A program made the translations under genes and the position numbers. Of a DNA stretch of 64,000 bases, positions 38,101-47,417 are shown one piece after another (the first letter of the stretch is position 1; the number at the start of each line of letters is the position of its first letter). Source of the DNA: Oscillospiraceae bacterium (GTDB lineage Bacteria > Bacillota > Clostridia > Oscillospirales > UBA929); contig WRIZ01000007.1 of NCBI GenBank assembly GCA_009782475.1, forward strand, positions 1-64,000, in the 5' to 3' direction. The notes under the pieces are model-generated. The model searched no databases. It saw only the letters and a list, made by a program, of their open reading frames with translations, and had not been told where the DNA came from.

Positions 38101-38420
38101 AACAGGGAGATATTATAAAGCTCAATCTTTCGCCGACACTTGGTCATGAACAGAGCGGTTATCGGCCTGCCGTTGTCGTCTCCAGCAATTTTGCTATCTC
38201 AAAAACAAATGTGGTTTATGCCGCACCCATCACAAACACGGTGCGGCATTTCCCTCTTCATGTCGCATTGGATGAACGGACGAAAACAACAGGCGAGATT
38301 CTCTGCGAACAAGTGAAGGCTGTTGATTTGACCGCTCGGCAGCATACACTGATCGAACATCTGCCGGACGACATCCTCCAAAGGGTTTTGACTTGCATTA
38401 TTGGTTGTTTCGACGCATAA
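38094..38420 (+). CDS. mazF: MazF-type mRNA interferase toxin
   Basis: 108 residues of the PemK/MazF fold: QGDIIKLNLSPTLGHEQSGYRPAVVVSS, then the catalytic-site Thr/Ser region (APITNTVRHFP) and GEILCEQVKAVDL. It cleaves RNA sequence-specifically without the ribosome. It is coupled to mazE. Confidence 0.94.
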   Translation: MVKQGDIIKLNLSPTLGHEQSGYRPAVVVSSNFAISKTNVVYAAPITNTVRHFPLHVALDERTKTTGEILCEQVKAVDLTARQHTLIEHLPDDILQRVLTCIIGCFDA

Positions 38421-38448
38421 CAGAGCTCATAGAAGGAGAATTAACCAT

Positions 38449-39303
38449 ATGAAAGCAACAGATTTATATCAAACATTGGCGAAAGATTTCGAGAAACCGG
38501 GGATCGTTGAAACATGGTATAACGAGGATTGGGAGAATAAAGAGCTTATTTGCGGTAATTTCAAAGAGCGCAGCATGGGGTTGCTGTGTGATTTCGCCGA
38601 AAATATACAGAGAGTATATACCGCTGTTTTCCCTTCCGATAAAGTCTTGGCAAAAGTAGTAGAAGACGGCGCAACCGACGCCATGCTCTTCCTGCATCAT
38701 CCGCTGGCGTGGGATTCAAGCAGGGAGCCCGGCGTATTGAATGTTCAGATCAACTCCGGGCTGCTGGAGAAACTGAAAGCCAACCGCGTCTCGCTGTTCA
38801 ATTACCATTTGCCGCTCGATCATATCGGCGAATATTCGGTGAACAGAATGCTGGCCAACGAGCTTGGCATAACGATAGAAAAGCCATTCGGCGAGTTCGG
38901 CGGCGCGGTTTGCGGCATCCTCGGGACGATCGACTGCGACAACGTCCATGAATTGCAGCGCAGGTTTTCAAAGGTCATCGGGCATGAAGCCAAACTGTAT
39001 CTTTACGGCGACGAAAAGATCAAAGACAACAGGGTGGGCATGTGCGGAGGATGCGGGAACGACCGGGGCATTGTGAACCAGTTTTTGGAAACCGGGATCA
39101 ATACCTACATAACCGGGGTGTCCATCAACGGCCTGTATTGGGGCGACGTTCATGAACTGCAAAAGGCAAAGGGCGTAAACGTGCTGGGCGGGACGCATTA
39201 TTCCACCGAGAAATTCGCCTGTATGGCCATGTGCGAGTATTTTCAAAAGCTGGGGCTGCCGTCCGATTATGTGGCGGATGTCCCGTGTTTGGGGGATTTG
39301 TAG
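38449..39303 (+). CDS. NIF3 family (dinuclear metal-binding) protein
   Basis: 284 residues. FLHHPLAWDS, NYHLPLDHIGEYSVNRMLANEL, VGMCGGCG and GGTHYSTEKFACMAM carry the His/Asp/Glu metal ligands of the NIF3/YqfO fold. The first helix has WYNEDW. Proposed to be a hydrolase or regulator; the substrate is unknown. The ATG at 38449 (AAGGAG upstream) is chosen since the tracked ORF begins inside mazF. Confidence 0.88.
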   Translation: MKATDLYQTLAKDFEKPGIVETWYNEDWENKELICGNFKERSMGLLCDFAENIQRVYTAVFPSDKVLAKVVEDGATDAMLFLHHPLAWDSSREPGVLNVQINSGLLEKLKANRVSLFNYHLPLDHIGEYSVNRMLANELGITIEKPFGEFGGAVCGILGTIDCDNVHELQRRFSKVIGHEAKLYLYGDEKIKDNRVGMCGGCGNDRGIVNQFLETGINTYITGVSINGLYWGDVHELQKAKGVNVLGGTHYSTEKFACMAMCEYFQKLGLPSDYVADVPCLGDL

Positions 39304-39321
39304 AAAGGGGGTAATTCTTCT

Positions 39322-39798
39322 ATGAGGGTTCAGAAAATTTATCTCGAAACAACTGTTTTCAATTTCTGCTTTGCAGACGATGCACCCGACAAGAAGTTAG
39401 ATACCCTGCGCCTGTTTGAAGAAATCGCTCAAGGAAAGTATGAACCGTATACATCCGCTGTTGTCATACGTGAAATTGAACAGGACGCCACATCCAAACG
39501 AGATAAAATGCTCGACCTAGTGGAGCATTTTAATATAGCCGTTTTACCGGCTGATGAAGAAACCCGGCGGCTTGCCGCCATTTATGTTGCGGAAAAAATC
39601 ATTCCAGAGAAATACGCGGCCGACGCGCTCCATATTGCGTCCACCACGATTAACGATTTGGACTTTATTGTCAGCTATAACTTCCAGCATATCGTAAAGA
39701 TGAAAACGATAACAATGACTGAAAGCGTAAACCTGCGGGAACGCTATCGCAGAATTGGTATTTACTCACCAACGGAGGTGATCGAGCATGACGAATGA
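39322..39798 (+). CDS. PIN-domain protein (VapC-like ribonuclease)
   Basis: 158 residues. PIN signatures: first acidic motif IYLETTVFNF (Glu in place of the usual Asp, as in a known PIN subgroup), REIEQ, and AADALHIASTTIND for the third and fourth acidic positions, then SYNFQHIV. Likely a Mg-dependent RNase toxin. It overlaps the following small gene by 11 nt, so the toxin precedes its partner, opposite to vapBC. Confidence 0.82.
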   Translation: MRVQKIYLETTVFNFCFADDAPDKKLDTLRLFEEIAQGKYEPYTSAVVIREIEQDATSKRDKMLDLVEHFNIAVLPADEETRRLAAIYVAEKIIPEKYAADALHIASTTINDLDFIVSYNFQHIVKMKTITMTESVNLRERYRRIGIYSPTEVIEHDE

Positions 39799-39973
39799 AC
39801 CAAAAGCAGTCAGAGAAGTGCATGAGATACGTCTAAAACTCCAAGAACAAACAAAAAACATGACAATTTTGGAAGAAATCGCATTCTATAACAATGCCGT
39901 AACAGAAAGCGAAAAACGACGGGGCAGGATGTTCAAACGCCCTGATAGCAAGCAAATACGCAAGGTAATATGA
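39788..39973 (+). CDS. Putative antitoxin partner of the PIN protein
   Basis: 61 residues, basic and helical: REVHEIRLKLQEQTKNMTILEEIAFYNN followed by a KRRGRMFKRP tail. Small proteins with this REIHEIR..TKNM pattern regularly follow PIN genes of this subgroup, so an antitoxin role is inferred. The overlap with the PIN gene implies coupled translation. A terminator starts 6 nt after the stop. Confidence 0.65.
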   Translation: MTNEPKAVREVHEIRLKLQEQTKNMTILEEIAFYNNAVTESEKRRGRMFKRPDSKQIRKVI

Positions 39974-39979
39974 ATAACT

Positions 39980-40026
39980 ACTGCCCGTTAGAATTGGATC
40001 ATTTACTAACGGGCAGTCTATATTTT
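39980..40026 (+). terminator. Terminator after the PIN pair
   Basis: Perfect 12-bp stem ACTGCCCGTTAG (39980-39991) and CTAACGGGCAGT (40006-40017) with a 14-nt loop, followed by CTATATTTTT. Confidence 0.85.
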
Positions 40027-40058
40027 TATCATGTAAAATGGCACAAGGAGGATGGAAA

Positions 40059-40886
40059 ATGGACTGGACAAACCGGATCAACGCGGTGGTGGATTATGTC
40101 GAGGCGAATCTGCGCGGGGAGATCGACCCCGGGGAGATCAGCCGTATCATGGCTTGCCCGTACAACGTGTTTCAGCGTTCGTTCGTACAGATCACAGGCA
40201 TCACGCTGGGCGAATATGTGCGGCGCAGAAAGCTCACTTGCGCCGCTGTCGATGTCAAGAACACCGAAGACAAGCTCATAGACATCGCCATGAAATACGG
40301 CTATGAGTCGTCGGACGCGTTCACGGTTGCCTTTAAGCGGCTGCACGACGCCGCCCCGGCGGCGGTCAGGAAAGGCACGGCCGAGCTGAAATTCCATGCC
40401 CGTCTTCACTTTACGTTAACGGTCAAAGGAGTGTCGGAAATGAACTACCATGTGGTGGAAAGAGAACCCTTCACGGTCATCGGGCGGCGGAGAACGACGC
40501 CGGACGGCGGCGGTACATGGGGCGTTGCCCGCGAAGACGGCAGCATTGAGCAAATGACGAAGATGGAAACAGGCAATCCCTTCCTAGGCCTTTGTTTCGG
40601 GTTCGGTGAGGACGGCAGCAACGACTATATGGTCGGCATTGAGTACGGCGGGGATGCGGTTGAAGGGCTGGAAAGCTACACCTATCCCGCGTCGAAATGG
40701 CTGGTCTTTGCCGATGAGGGGGCATTGGATCAAAATGTACTCGGCAGGACATGGGACAGAATTTACGGGGAATTTCTGCCGCAAAGCGAATACAAGCAGG
40801 CCGACCTGCCGACCATCGAAAGTTATCTTGTTTGGGATAACGAAAAGAAGTTCTGTAAAATAGAAGTCAGGATCCCGGTGGAATAA
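40059..40886 (+). CDS. AraC-type regulator with GyrI-like effector domain
   Basis: 275 residues. Residues 1-110 are an AraC DNA-binding domain (VEANLRGEIDPGEISRIM, NVFQRSFVQITGITLGEYVRRRKL, DIAMKYGYESSDAFTVAFKRLHDAAPAAVRK). Residues 125-275 are a GyrI/BacR-like ligand domain (YHVVEREPFTVIGRR, YTYPASKWLVF, IESYLVW). Such proteins sense cationic or hydrophobic compounds. The ATG at 40059 has AAGGAGG upstream. Confidence 0.9.
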   Translation: MDWTNRINAVVDYVEANLRGEIDPGEISRIMACPYNVFQRSFVQITGITLGEYVRRRKLTCAAVDVKNTEDKLIDIAMKYGYESSDAFTVAFKRLHDAAPAAVRKGTAELKFHARLHFTLTVKGVSEMNYHVVEREPFTVIGRRRTTPDGGGTWGVAREDGSIEQMTKMETGNPFLGLCFGFGEDGSNDYMVGIEYGGDAVEGLESYTYPASKWLVFADEGALDQNVLGRTWDRIYGEFLPQSEYKQADLPTIESYLVWDNEKKFCKIEVRIPVE

Positions 40887-41456
40887 TCACGTAAACAACT
40901 CCGGGAACTGTTGACGCAGCCCGGCGGAGAAAAAGTCGGCCATCATCATGGCTTCCTGCTCCACCATATCGAATGCCTTTATATCAGCCGGATAGTCGCC
41001 CGCAAGCCGCAGGGCGGCTTCCTGTTTTGTCAGGTCAAGATGTTTATACAGCATGGCGCGCAAGGCTTCATAATCGTAATGCGGATTGATGCCGCTGAAC
41101 GCTTTGGCCATCTCGTCGGCGTTTTTGTACCACTCGGTGTTTTTCGCCTCAGCTTGCGCCGTTTGCCCGTCCCGCAGGGCTGTCACCAGCTCGGCGGCGA
41201 TTTGGAGATGCTCGGTCAGCAATTTGACGATGACCGCGACGGTTTCCGGCGGGTAGTAATCGGCGAAAACCTTCCCGATGTCGGCGGGGTTTTGCATCAG
41301 CCGCGCTTGCGTGGCGGCCAGATCGCTCCGCTTTTCGATCAAACTGAGCAAAAACATCCGCGTCCAGTAGACATGCTGGCTCCACGCGAGGCGCATCTTG
41401 TCGTTGAGAATGACCTGCTTTTCAATGAAATACGGCTGTGCCTGAGGATAAAACAT
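40887..41456 (-). CDS. Uncharacterised helical protein
   Basis: 189 residues with no family recognised with confidence. It is predicted all-helical, rich in Ala, Gln, Leu and Tyr, with segments such as WSQHVYWTRMFLLSLIEKRSDL and CWTEWYKNADEMAKAF-like helices. The even spacing of His, Glu and Asp (HVYW, HLQIAAEL, HYDYEAL) might fit a small four-helix bundle, but no metal-ligand set is clear. It lies convergent to the AraC gene and downstream of the FAD/Rieske gene. Confidence 0.55.
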   Translation of the reverse strand: MFYPQAQPYFIEKQVILNDKMRLAWSQHVYWTRMFLLSLIEKRSDLAATQARLMQNPADIGKVFADYYPPETVAVIVKLLTEHLQIAAELVTALRDGQTAQAEAKNTEWYKNADEMAKAFSGINPHYDYEALRAMLYKHLDLTKQEAALRLAGDYPADIKAFDMVEQEAMMMADFFSAGLRQQFPELFT

Positions 41457-41503
41457 GAGGAACCGCTCCTTTATCGTTTTGCCCTCAGCCTATGCCGCCG
41501 CTT

Positions 41504-42916
41504 TCAGGATGGTTCAATTTCTCTAAGGCGTTCCAGCGGCTTCTGCGCGGGGCCGCTGATCACGCTGCCTTCGGCGTCGAACCGTGAGCCGTGGCAGGAA
41601 CAATCCCATGTCTCTTCCTCCCCGTTCCATTCAACGGCGCAGCCCATGTGTGTGCAGACCGGTTTGACCGGCGGGAGCATATGGGATAAAAACCCCCCGG
41701 CGATGCCGGCCGCGTTCTTGAAAAAACTCCCGGCTTGGAGGCCAATGTCGCCGCGGCCGAGGGAAAAGGCGTCTTCCGCCGCACTGCGCCCTGTTGTGAT
41801 CAAATCGGCGATGATCTCCGCCGCCGCCATGCTGGCTGTCATGCCCCATTTGTTGAAACCTGTTGCGATATAGATGTTCTCCCCCGCGCTGTTATAACGG
41901 CCGATATACGGAATCCGGTCGTGGGTCATGCAGTCCTGCGCCGACCACATATATTGCACATTTGCCGTTGGATAAAGGCGGCGCGCCTCTTTCTCCAAGC
42001 CTTGATAATGATCTTCCTTCCTGTCCTGCCCTGTTTTATGGTCATAGCCGCCAAACAGAATCATTCCGTCCCATCCGCGGAAGGTCAATCCCCCGTCTTC
42101 GCAATCGACATACATATCCTTGAGCGTCCCCGCGCCTTGAAGCAGGGACAGATAGGAACGGCTTTGATAGATTTGGGTGAATAGAAGAGAATGTTTGTCG
42201 ATAAACGGGTAATGCGAGGCGGATATGATGTGTTTGCAGCGGATGTTCCCCTTTTCGGTGTACACAATCCCCGCTTTTGCCGCCGTTGCTTTGGTATGTG
42301 TGTAAATTTTACAACCCGCGCCGGTCAGAATCTCACTGATATGCAGCGCAAATTTAAGGGGATGGAAAGAGGCTTGATGCGGAAAGCGCACCGCCCCCAA
42401 AATGTCAAACGGCAGCTCGGTCTTTCGGTCAAATGCCGCGTCCATACCGAGTTTTTGAACGGCAGATACTTCCTCCTCCATAGAGGGCAGGTTTTGCTCA
42501 TCCGTCGTGTATACCCATGAATTGCAAGGGGTAAAGCCGCAATCGATCCGCTCGCGCCGGATGATCTCCCCGAAATGCTGAATGGCGTTTTGGTTCGCGG
42601 CCAAAACCTTTTGCGCGCCCTCCAACCCCAATCCTTTGAGCAGCTTGTGGTACAGGAGGCCGTGCTGTGACGTGATCTTCGCGGTCGTTCCGGCGGTCAC
42701 GCCGCCGCACAACTCCCCGGCGTCGATCAGGATGATGTTCTCAACGCCTTTGCGGTAGAGAAAGTACGCGCACAAAAGACCGCACATCCCCCCGCCGACG
42801 ATGACCGCGTCGGCTTGCGTGTCGCCCCGCAAGGGGTTATGACGGGGCATCTCTTCCTGCTGCCAAACCGACTGACGAATTTTTTCCAAAACCAAAGGAA
42901 AGCCCTCCCTGTTCAT
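41504..42916 (-). CDS. FAD-dependent oxidoreductase with C-terminal Rieske domain
   Basis: 470 residues. N-terminal DAO-type FAD fold (AVIVGGGMCGLLCAYFLYRKG, GGVTAGTTAKITSQHG) and a C-terminal Rieske [2Fe-2S] domain from about 415: CTHMGC and CSCHGSRFDAEG provide two Cys and two His ligands. Proteins of this architecture (YhfW-like) are soluble and of unproven substrate. The [2Fe-2S] centre could pass electrons to or from FAD. Confidence 0.93.
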   Translation of the reverse strand: MNREGFPLVLEKIRQSVWQQEEMPRHNPLRGDTQADAVIVGGGMCGLLCAYFLYRKGVENIILIDAGELCGGVTAGTTAKITSQHGLLYHKLLKGLGLEGAQKVLAANQNAIQHFGEIIRRERIDCGFTPCNSWVYTTDEQNLPSMEEEVSAVQKLGMDAAFDRKTELPFDILGAVRFPHQASFHPLKFALHISEILTGAGCKIYTHTKATAAKAGIVYTEKGNIRCKHIISASHYPFIDKHSLLFTQIYQSRSYLSLLQGAGTLKDMYVDCEDGGLTFRGWDGMILFGGYDHKTGQDRKEDHYQGLEKEARRLYPTANVQYMWSAQDCMTHDRIPYIGRYNSAGENIYIATGFNKWGMTASMAAAEIIADLITTGRSAAEDAFSLGRGDIGLQAGSFFKNAAGIAGGFLSHMLPPVKPVCTHMGCAVEWNGEEETWDCSCHGSRFDAEGSVISGPAQKPLERLREIEPS

Positions 42917-42991
42917 CCATTTCTTCTATATCCTTTGCCGATGAACGCATTGTTATACCGCCGCATACACTGCCTAGGAGGGGATGAGGCT

Positions 42992-43534
42992 ATGGCGGGG
43001 GTACTGGAAGGCTTGGTTTTGGCGTTCGTTTGCTCGATCGACGCATTTGCGGCCGCTTTTGCTTACGGCGGCAAACGGATACGGATACCGCTGCTTTCCG
43101 CCGCGCTCATTACGGCGATCTGCACCGCCTTTTTAAGCGGAGCCCTCTTATTGGGCGTGTGGGCACGGCCGTTGTTGCCCGATTGGCTGATCATTTCCAT
43201 CGGTTCCGGCATCTTATTCATTCTAGGCATATGGAAACTCCTTGACAAGGGGCATATCAAAGACGGCGACAAAAACGGGGATATGATCATATCCCCGTTT
43301 GAAGCGGTTGCGTTATCATTGGCGGTGGGCATAGACGGTCTTGCCGCCGGGGTGAGCGCTGGCGTCGGCAACGTGGATTTCACCGCCGCAACCGCCGGAT
43401 CGGCTGTTTTGGGACTGGCGGCGATATTGGGAGGCAGCCGCCTGGGCAGGAAGGTATCCGGCGCGCTGCCGTTCAACCCGTCTTGGCTCGGCGGCGTGAT
43501 TTTAATTGGTTTAGCGGTGTATAGAATCTTCTAG
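42992..43534 (+). CDS. ytaF: Sporulation membrane protein YtaF (MntP-like)
   Basis: 180 residues, six membrane segments in two related halves, each with an Asp in the membrane: FVCSIDAFAAAFAYG and SLAVGIDGLAAGVSAG. This is the MntP/YtaF fold. YtaF members are found in spore formers; MntP exports manganese. The ATG at 42992 has GGAGGGGATG upstream. Confidence 0.85.
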   Translation: MAGVLEGLVLAFVCSIDAFAAAFAYGGKRIRIPLLSAALITAICTAFLSGALLLGVWARPLLPDWLIISIGSGILFILGIWKLLDKGHIKDGDKNGDMIISPFEAVALSLAVGIDGLAAGVSAGVGNVDFTAATAGSAVLGLAAILGGSRLGRKVSGALPFNPSWLGGVILIGLAVYRIF

Positions 43535-43535
43535 G

Positions 43536-45395
43536 CTATTTTCTTTTGTTGTAATAAAGCACAAGAGCCACCCCTGCCGCCATAACCGCGGCGGAGACAA
43601 TGATCACAAGCATATAGCTGTCTTTATCGTCCGCGTCCTCGTCATCCCCGCCGGTCGGCGGGGGTGTTTCCGTTTGCCCGCCGGACGATTTATCGGGTGC
43701 GGAGATGGGTGTCATAGAGGCTTGGCCGCCGCTTTTCACATCGTCATACGCCCCGGCGAGATAGCCTTCGGGGTCCATGACGGCGTAGTAGGCGAGTTTG
43801 GGGCTGGTGCTTTCGTCAAACAGAAGGGGGCTTCCCCCGCTGCGCCAGCTGGTGGGGTCGTCGATCCCCCAAATGGAGACGCGAACGATATGGTCGGAAT
43901 ATTTTTTGAAGATTTGAAAGAGTTCGGCATAGAGTTTAGCTTGCTTTTGCTCCTCCTCCTCGGTCAGTTCCTTATATCCCGTCCAGCTTCCCATCGGGAT
44001 GTCCAGTTCGGCAATGCTGAGCTCACATCCTGTTTGAATCCACCGTATGATGGTTTCTTCCACATTGGCCGGGTTGAGATGGTTTGTCCAGTAATGCGCC
44101 TGCAACCCCAACCCTTCGATCAGGAGCCTATTGGGTTCGGTGTTGCGCGGGTCGGTTCTCCATTGTTCGTTGAGTTCTTCCGTCATTAGGGCAATGACTT
44201 CGCGCTTGTGGGCGTATTCTTCGTTATAATCAAGATAATAGAGGATGGCATTAGGGTCGGCCTGACGGGCAAAAACAAAGGCGTCGTAGATATAATCAGC
44301 TCCGCTTTCCCCGGTACTTGTGTCGGCACCGTTTTCATACGCTCCATACCATGGAGAATCTTCGTTGGTAGTGCCGTTCTTGCGCAGCTCGTCGTGCCAA
44401 TAACCGTCGCCGGTGCTGGGAGTGAACGCTTCGTTCACAACGTCCCAGGAGATGACGCGTCCGGCGTAATGCCCCGCCACGGTGGTGATGTAGTCCTCCA
44501 AGTTGGCGCGCGCCTCCGCGCGGGTCAGCACCGACCCGTTGGGGTGTTGATTCAGCCAATCGGCCGACTGGGCGTGCCATACCAAAGTGTGCCCATGTAC
44601 GGGGAAACCTGCGCCGGAGAGGATTTGCAGCATGGCGTCGGCGGCGTCAAAGATATATTCACCCTTGCTTGCTCCGCCCAGGGCGTCGGGTTTCATGGCA
44701 TTGCCCAACGTCATCACATTGAAATGGCGTTTGACCAGCTCAAACCGCTGCCCGTTGAGGTCGGAGCGGACAACCGCGCTGCCCAGCAGAAAATGTTCGG
44801 CGTAGATTTCCTTCAATGACGGCAGGTTCAAACTTGGGGTGATCCCCCCGCCCTGCGGCGGATAAAACAGCATATCATCTATGTAGAACTCCGCGTCGGG
44901 CACATCACATTCGATGTAGATGGTCACAAACTCCGCGTTGGGATAGGAAGCCGTTCCAGTCAGTTCTGTCCAGCCCCCGGCGCGGGAAACCGTTTTCTCG
45001 TCAAGGCTGTAGTATTGCGCGCCGTCGCCCTGCCCGATTTGGGTACACAACCTGAATGTCACGCTCTCCGGCGTCTTGGGCAAGACCCAAATTGAGACGT
45101 CGTAGTGCAGACCCGGTTCGATATGCGCCGATACGTTCCTTGAAGGACCGTGCCATGCTGCGCTTCGGTTGGTGACCAACAGGGATTTCGTCCCGCCGCG
45201 AGCCTCTTCATCGGTCACGGTGAGAACCTCACTTCCGGCGTGGCCGCTAAAGCCCTGCCTGTTGTTGCTCTCAAAATCGATAAACGGCATCTCCACAGCC
45301 GCTTCAGCAAAAAAGGCGGACGGCGCGGAAAGGAGCAGTAACGTGACCGCCAGCAAACAAGCAAAACAGCGGCGGGCTCGGTTTTTTCCAAACAT
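43536..45395 (-). CDS. Membrane-anchored GH10 endo-xylanase with carbohydrate-binding domain
   Basis: About 619 residues. Signal peptide (LLAVTLLLLSAPSAFF); residues 40-180 form a CBM4/9-like module (IDFESNNRQGFSGHAGS, WTELTGTASYP, IYIDDMLF-type end); residues 195-550 form a GH10 barrel with the acid/base Glu in ISWDVVNEAF and the nucleophile in CELSIAELDIPM; then a Pro/Gly/Asp linker and a C-terminal membrane helix (YMLVIIVSAAVMAAGVALVLYY) plus NKRK. It therefore stays attached at the cell surface. The ATG at 45395 has AAAGGG upstream; an upstream GTG overlaps the preceding lipoprotein gene. Confidence 0.93.
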   Translation of the reverse strand: MFGKNRARRCFACLLAVTLLLLSAPSAFFAEAAVEMPFIDFESNNRQGFSGHAGSEVLTVTDEEARGGTKSLLVTNRSAAWHGPSRNVSAHIEPGLHYDVSIWVLPKTPESVTFRLCTQIGQGDGAQYYSLDEKTVSRAGGWTELTGTASYPNAEFVTIYIECDVPDAEFYIDDMLFYPPQGGGITPSLNLPSLKEIYAEHFLLGSAVVRSDLNGQRFELVKRHFNVMTLGNAMKPDALGGASKGEYIFDAADAMLQILSGAGFPVHGHTLVWHAQSADWLNQHPNGSVLTRAEARANLEDYITTVAGHYAGRVISWDVVNEAFTPSTGDGYWHDELRKNGTTNEDSPWYGAYENGADTSTGESGADYIYDAFVFARQADPNAILYYLDYNEEYAHKREVIALMTEELNEQWRTDPRNTEPNRLLIEGLGLQAHYWTNHLNPANVEETIIRWIQTGCELSIAELDIPMGSWTGYKELTEEEEQKQAKLYAELFQIFKKYSDHIVRVSIWGIDDPTSWRSGGSPLLFDESTSPKLAYYAVMDPEGYLAGAYDDVKSGGQASMTPISAPDKSSGGQTETPPPTGGDDEDADDKDSYMLVIIVSAAVMAAGVALVLYYNKRK

Positions 45396-45418
45396 ATCGT
45401 TTTCCCTTTCTATCTTCT

Positions 45419-45841
45419 TCACGAATGAACGGTCAACTCGGTTAAAGCCAAACGGACATAAATATTCCCAATCGCTTCATAGGTTTCCAAAACGCCGGTT
45501 ATGTCAATGGTTTGCTCCTCTTCCGGGTAGCCGCCCTTCCAAATAAACTCCAATCCTTGCTGGCAGCAGCTGGCTTCATCCCCGACCATCACAAAATGGT
45601 GGATAAGCCCTGTTTGCTCAAAATACGTGGAATAATACTGCCCTTTGATCTTAATGGTTTTTCCCAAATAGTCATCAGAGTTTTGCAATATTGTAACAAG
45701 CTGAGAATACGCCACCACACTGCCGAGGATGCTTAAATCCAAATCAACACCGCCGGCAGGCTTTTTGCCTTGACCCGAACAGCCCGAAAGCAATGATCCC
45801 GCAAGGCAGATGGCAACCAAAACGGACAAAATTCTCTTCAA
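45419..45841 (-). CDS. Lipoprotein of the zinc-import operon
   Basis: 140 residues: lipobox LAGSLLSGC, then a domain with QNSDDYLGKTIKIKGQYY and a double-Cys motif EASCCQQGLEFIW. Its start overlaps the znuB stop by 4 nt, so it is translationally coupled to the transporter. Related OB-like lipoproteins accompany zinc ABC operons in Firmicutes. A role in zinc binding through the Cys pair is inferred. Confidence 0.75.
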   Translation of the reverse strand: MKRILSVLVAICLAGSLLSGCSGQGKKPAGGVDLDLSILGSVVAYSQLVTILQNSDDYLGKTIKIKGQYYSTYFEQTGLIHHFVMVGDEASCCQQGLEFIWKGGYPEEEQTIDITGVLETYEAIGNIYVRLALTELTVHS

Positions 45842-46692
45842 CCCGCAACCCTCCTTGTGAATAAACCGGCCGCGCTGAACAGGAAAAACCCGGCAATGTC
45901 AACGGCAACAATGGTGGCACCCACAGGCGTATCGGCAACGATGGAGATAAGGATGCCAAAAGCGGCGCAAACAACCGATATGATAACGGAGGATATGGTG
46001 ACCGCCTTAAAGTTTTTGAAAACGCGCATGGCCGACAGAGCCGGAAACACCACCAACGCGGAGACCAGGAGCGAACCGACCAAATTCATCGCCAGCACAA
46101 TGATGACGGCGATCACAACGGCCAAAATCAGATTGTACAGTTTGGCTCTTGTTCCGGTCGCCGTGGCGAAATCCTCGTCGAAGGTAACGGCGAATATCTT
46201 ATGGTAAAACAACAGGAAGACCGCAACCACCAAAACCGATAACCCAATGCACAGCCAAACATCGGTGGTGGATAACGTCAGAATGGACACCGAACCGAAC
46301 AATGTGGCGCAGACGTCCCCGGCCAGGTTGGAGGCTTTGGAGAAGATGTTCATCACAAGATAGCCGATGGCAAGGGCTCCCACCGAGATCATGGCGATGG
46401 CCGCGTCGCCTTTGATTTTGGCGTTCTGCCCTGTGCGCAATAACAGGATGGCGCACAGGATGGTGATCGGGAGGACAAGAAAAACATTGTTTGACAGCTT
46501 CACCGCCGTAGCAATGGCCGTTGCGCCGAAAGCGACATGCGCCAGGCCGTCCCCGATAAACGAGAACCGCTTTAACACCAGCGTCACACCCAGCAGCGAT
46601 GAACAGAGGGCTGTCAGAACGCCGACAGCCATGGCATATCGAACGATCGGAAACTGAAAGGATGCCGCCAGCTTATCCAGCATCTCGGTCAT
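45838..46692 (-). CDS. znuB: Zinc ABC transporter permease ZnuB
   Basis: 284 residues of the ABC-3 family, with about eight membrane helices: SSLLGVTLVLKRFSFIGDGLAHVAFGA at the start, then VGALAIGYLVMNIFS and LVGSLLVSALVVFPALSAMRV. It forms the membrane part of the zinc (or manganese) importer. Overlaps znuC by 4 nt. Confidence 0.92.
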   Translation of the reverse strand: MTEMLDKLAASFQFPIVRYAMAVGVLTALCSSLLGVTLVLKRFSFIGDGLAHVAFGATAIATAVKLSNNVFLVLPITILCAILLLRTGQNAKIKGDAAIAMISVGALAIGYLVMNIFSKASNLAGDVCATLFGSVSILTLSTTDVWLCIGLSVLVVAVFLLFYHKIFAVTFDEDFATATGTRAKLYNLILAVVIAVIIVLAMNLVGSLLVSALVVFPALSAMRVFKNFKAVTISSVIISVVCAAFGILISIVADTPVGATIVAVDIAGFFLFSAAGLFTRRVAG

Positions 46693-47402
46693 GTTTGCTC
46701 ACCTTCCGATCTGATGTATCTTCGACCCGCCTCACTCTCTGTATAGCCCCCGGCTGTGCCGAAATACAGAGGGTTTTGCTCCCCTATGTGCAGGATGTGG
46801 GAGGCATGTTTCATAGAAGCGGTAATGTCGTGCGAAATCATGATGACGGTTGTGCCGCCGTCATTCAAATCCTTGATCAGCGCGTATAAATCGGCCGAAG
46901 CGTTGGGGTCAAGCCCCGCCACCGGCTCGTCCAGCAACAGGAGCTTCCGGGTGGCGCACAACGCCCGCGCCAACAGCACCCGCTGCTGCTGCCCGCCGGA
47001 CAGCTCCCGGTAACACCGTTTTGCGAGGTTGGAGATACCCAGCCTCTCCATGTTTTCATCCGCCGCCCGCTTTTCGGCCTTGTTGAAATACGGGCGGATG
47101 CCGCAGCGGTTTAAGCAGCCCGAACGCACAACCTCCCGGACAGACGCCGGAAAATCTTTTTGAACCACCGTCTGCTGGGGCAGATAGCCGATTTCTTCGG
47201 GCAGCAGCCCGTCCCCCATTTGAATTTCGCCCGACATCGGCGTTTTCAGATGAAGCAGGGTTTTCATCAGCGTGCTTTTGCCCGAACCGTTATCCCCGAC
47301 GATGCACAGATAATCCCCCGCATTTACGGTGAAGGAGAGATTGGAAACAACCGTCTTCCCGTCGTACCCGAGGATCAGGTTTTGGCATGACAACAGCGGC
47401 AT
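46689..47402 (-). CDS. znuC: Zinc ABC transporter ATPase ZnuC
   Basis: 237 residues. Walker A VGDNGSGKSTLMK, signature LSGGQQQRVLLARAL, Walker B LLLLDEPVAGLD and the switch His in ISHD are intact. It powers import through ZnuB. It lies 15 nt after znuA. Confidence 0.95.
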   Translation of the reverse strand: MPLLSCQNLILGYDGKTVVSNLSFTVNAGDYLCIVGDNGSGKSTLMKTLLHLKTPMSGEIQMGDGLLPEEIGYLPQQTVVQKDFPASVREVVRSGCLNRCGIRPYFNKAEKRAADENMERLGISNLAKRCYRELSGGQQQRVLLARALCATRKLLLLDEPVAGLDPNASADLYALIKDLNDGGTTVIMISHDITASMKHASHILHIGEQNPLYFGTAGGYTESEAGRRYIRSEGEQT

Positions 47403-47417
47403 ATGTCTTCTCCTTTG

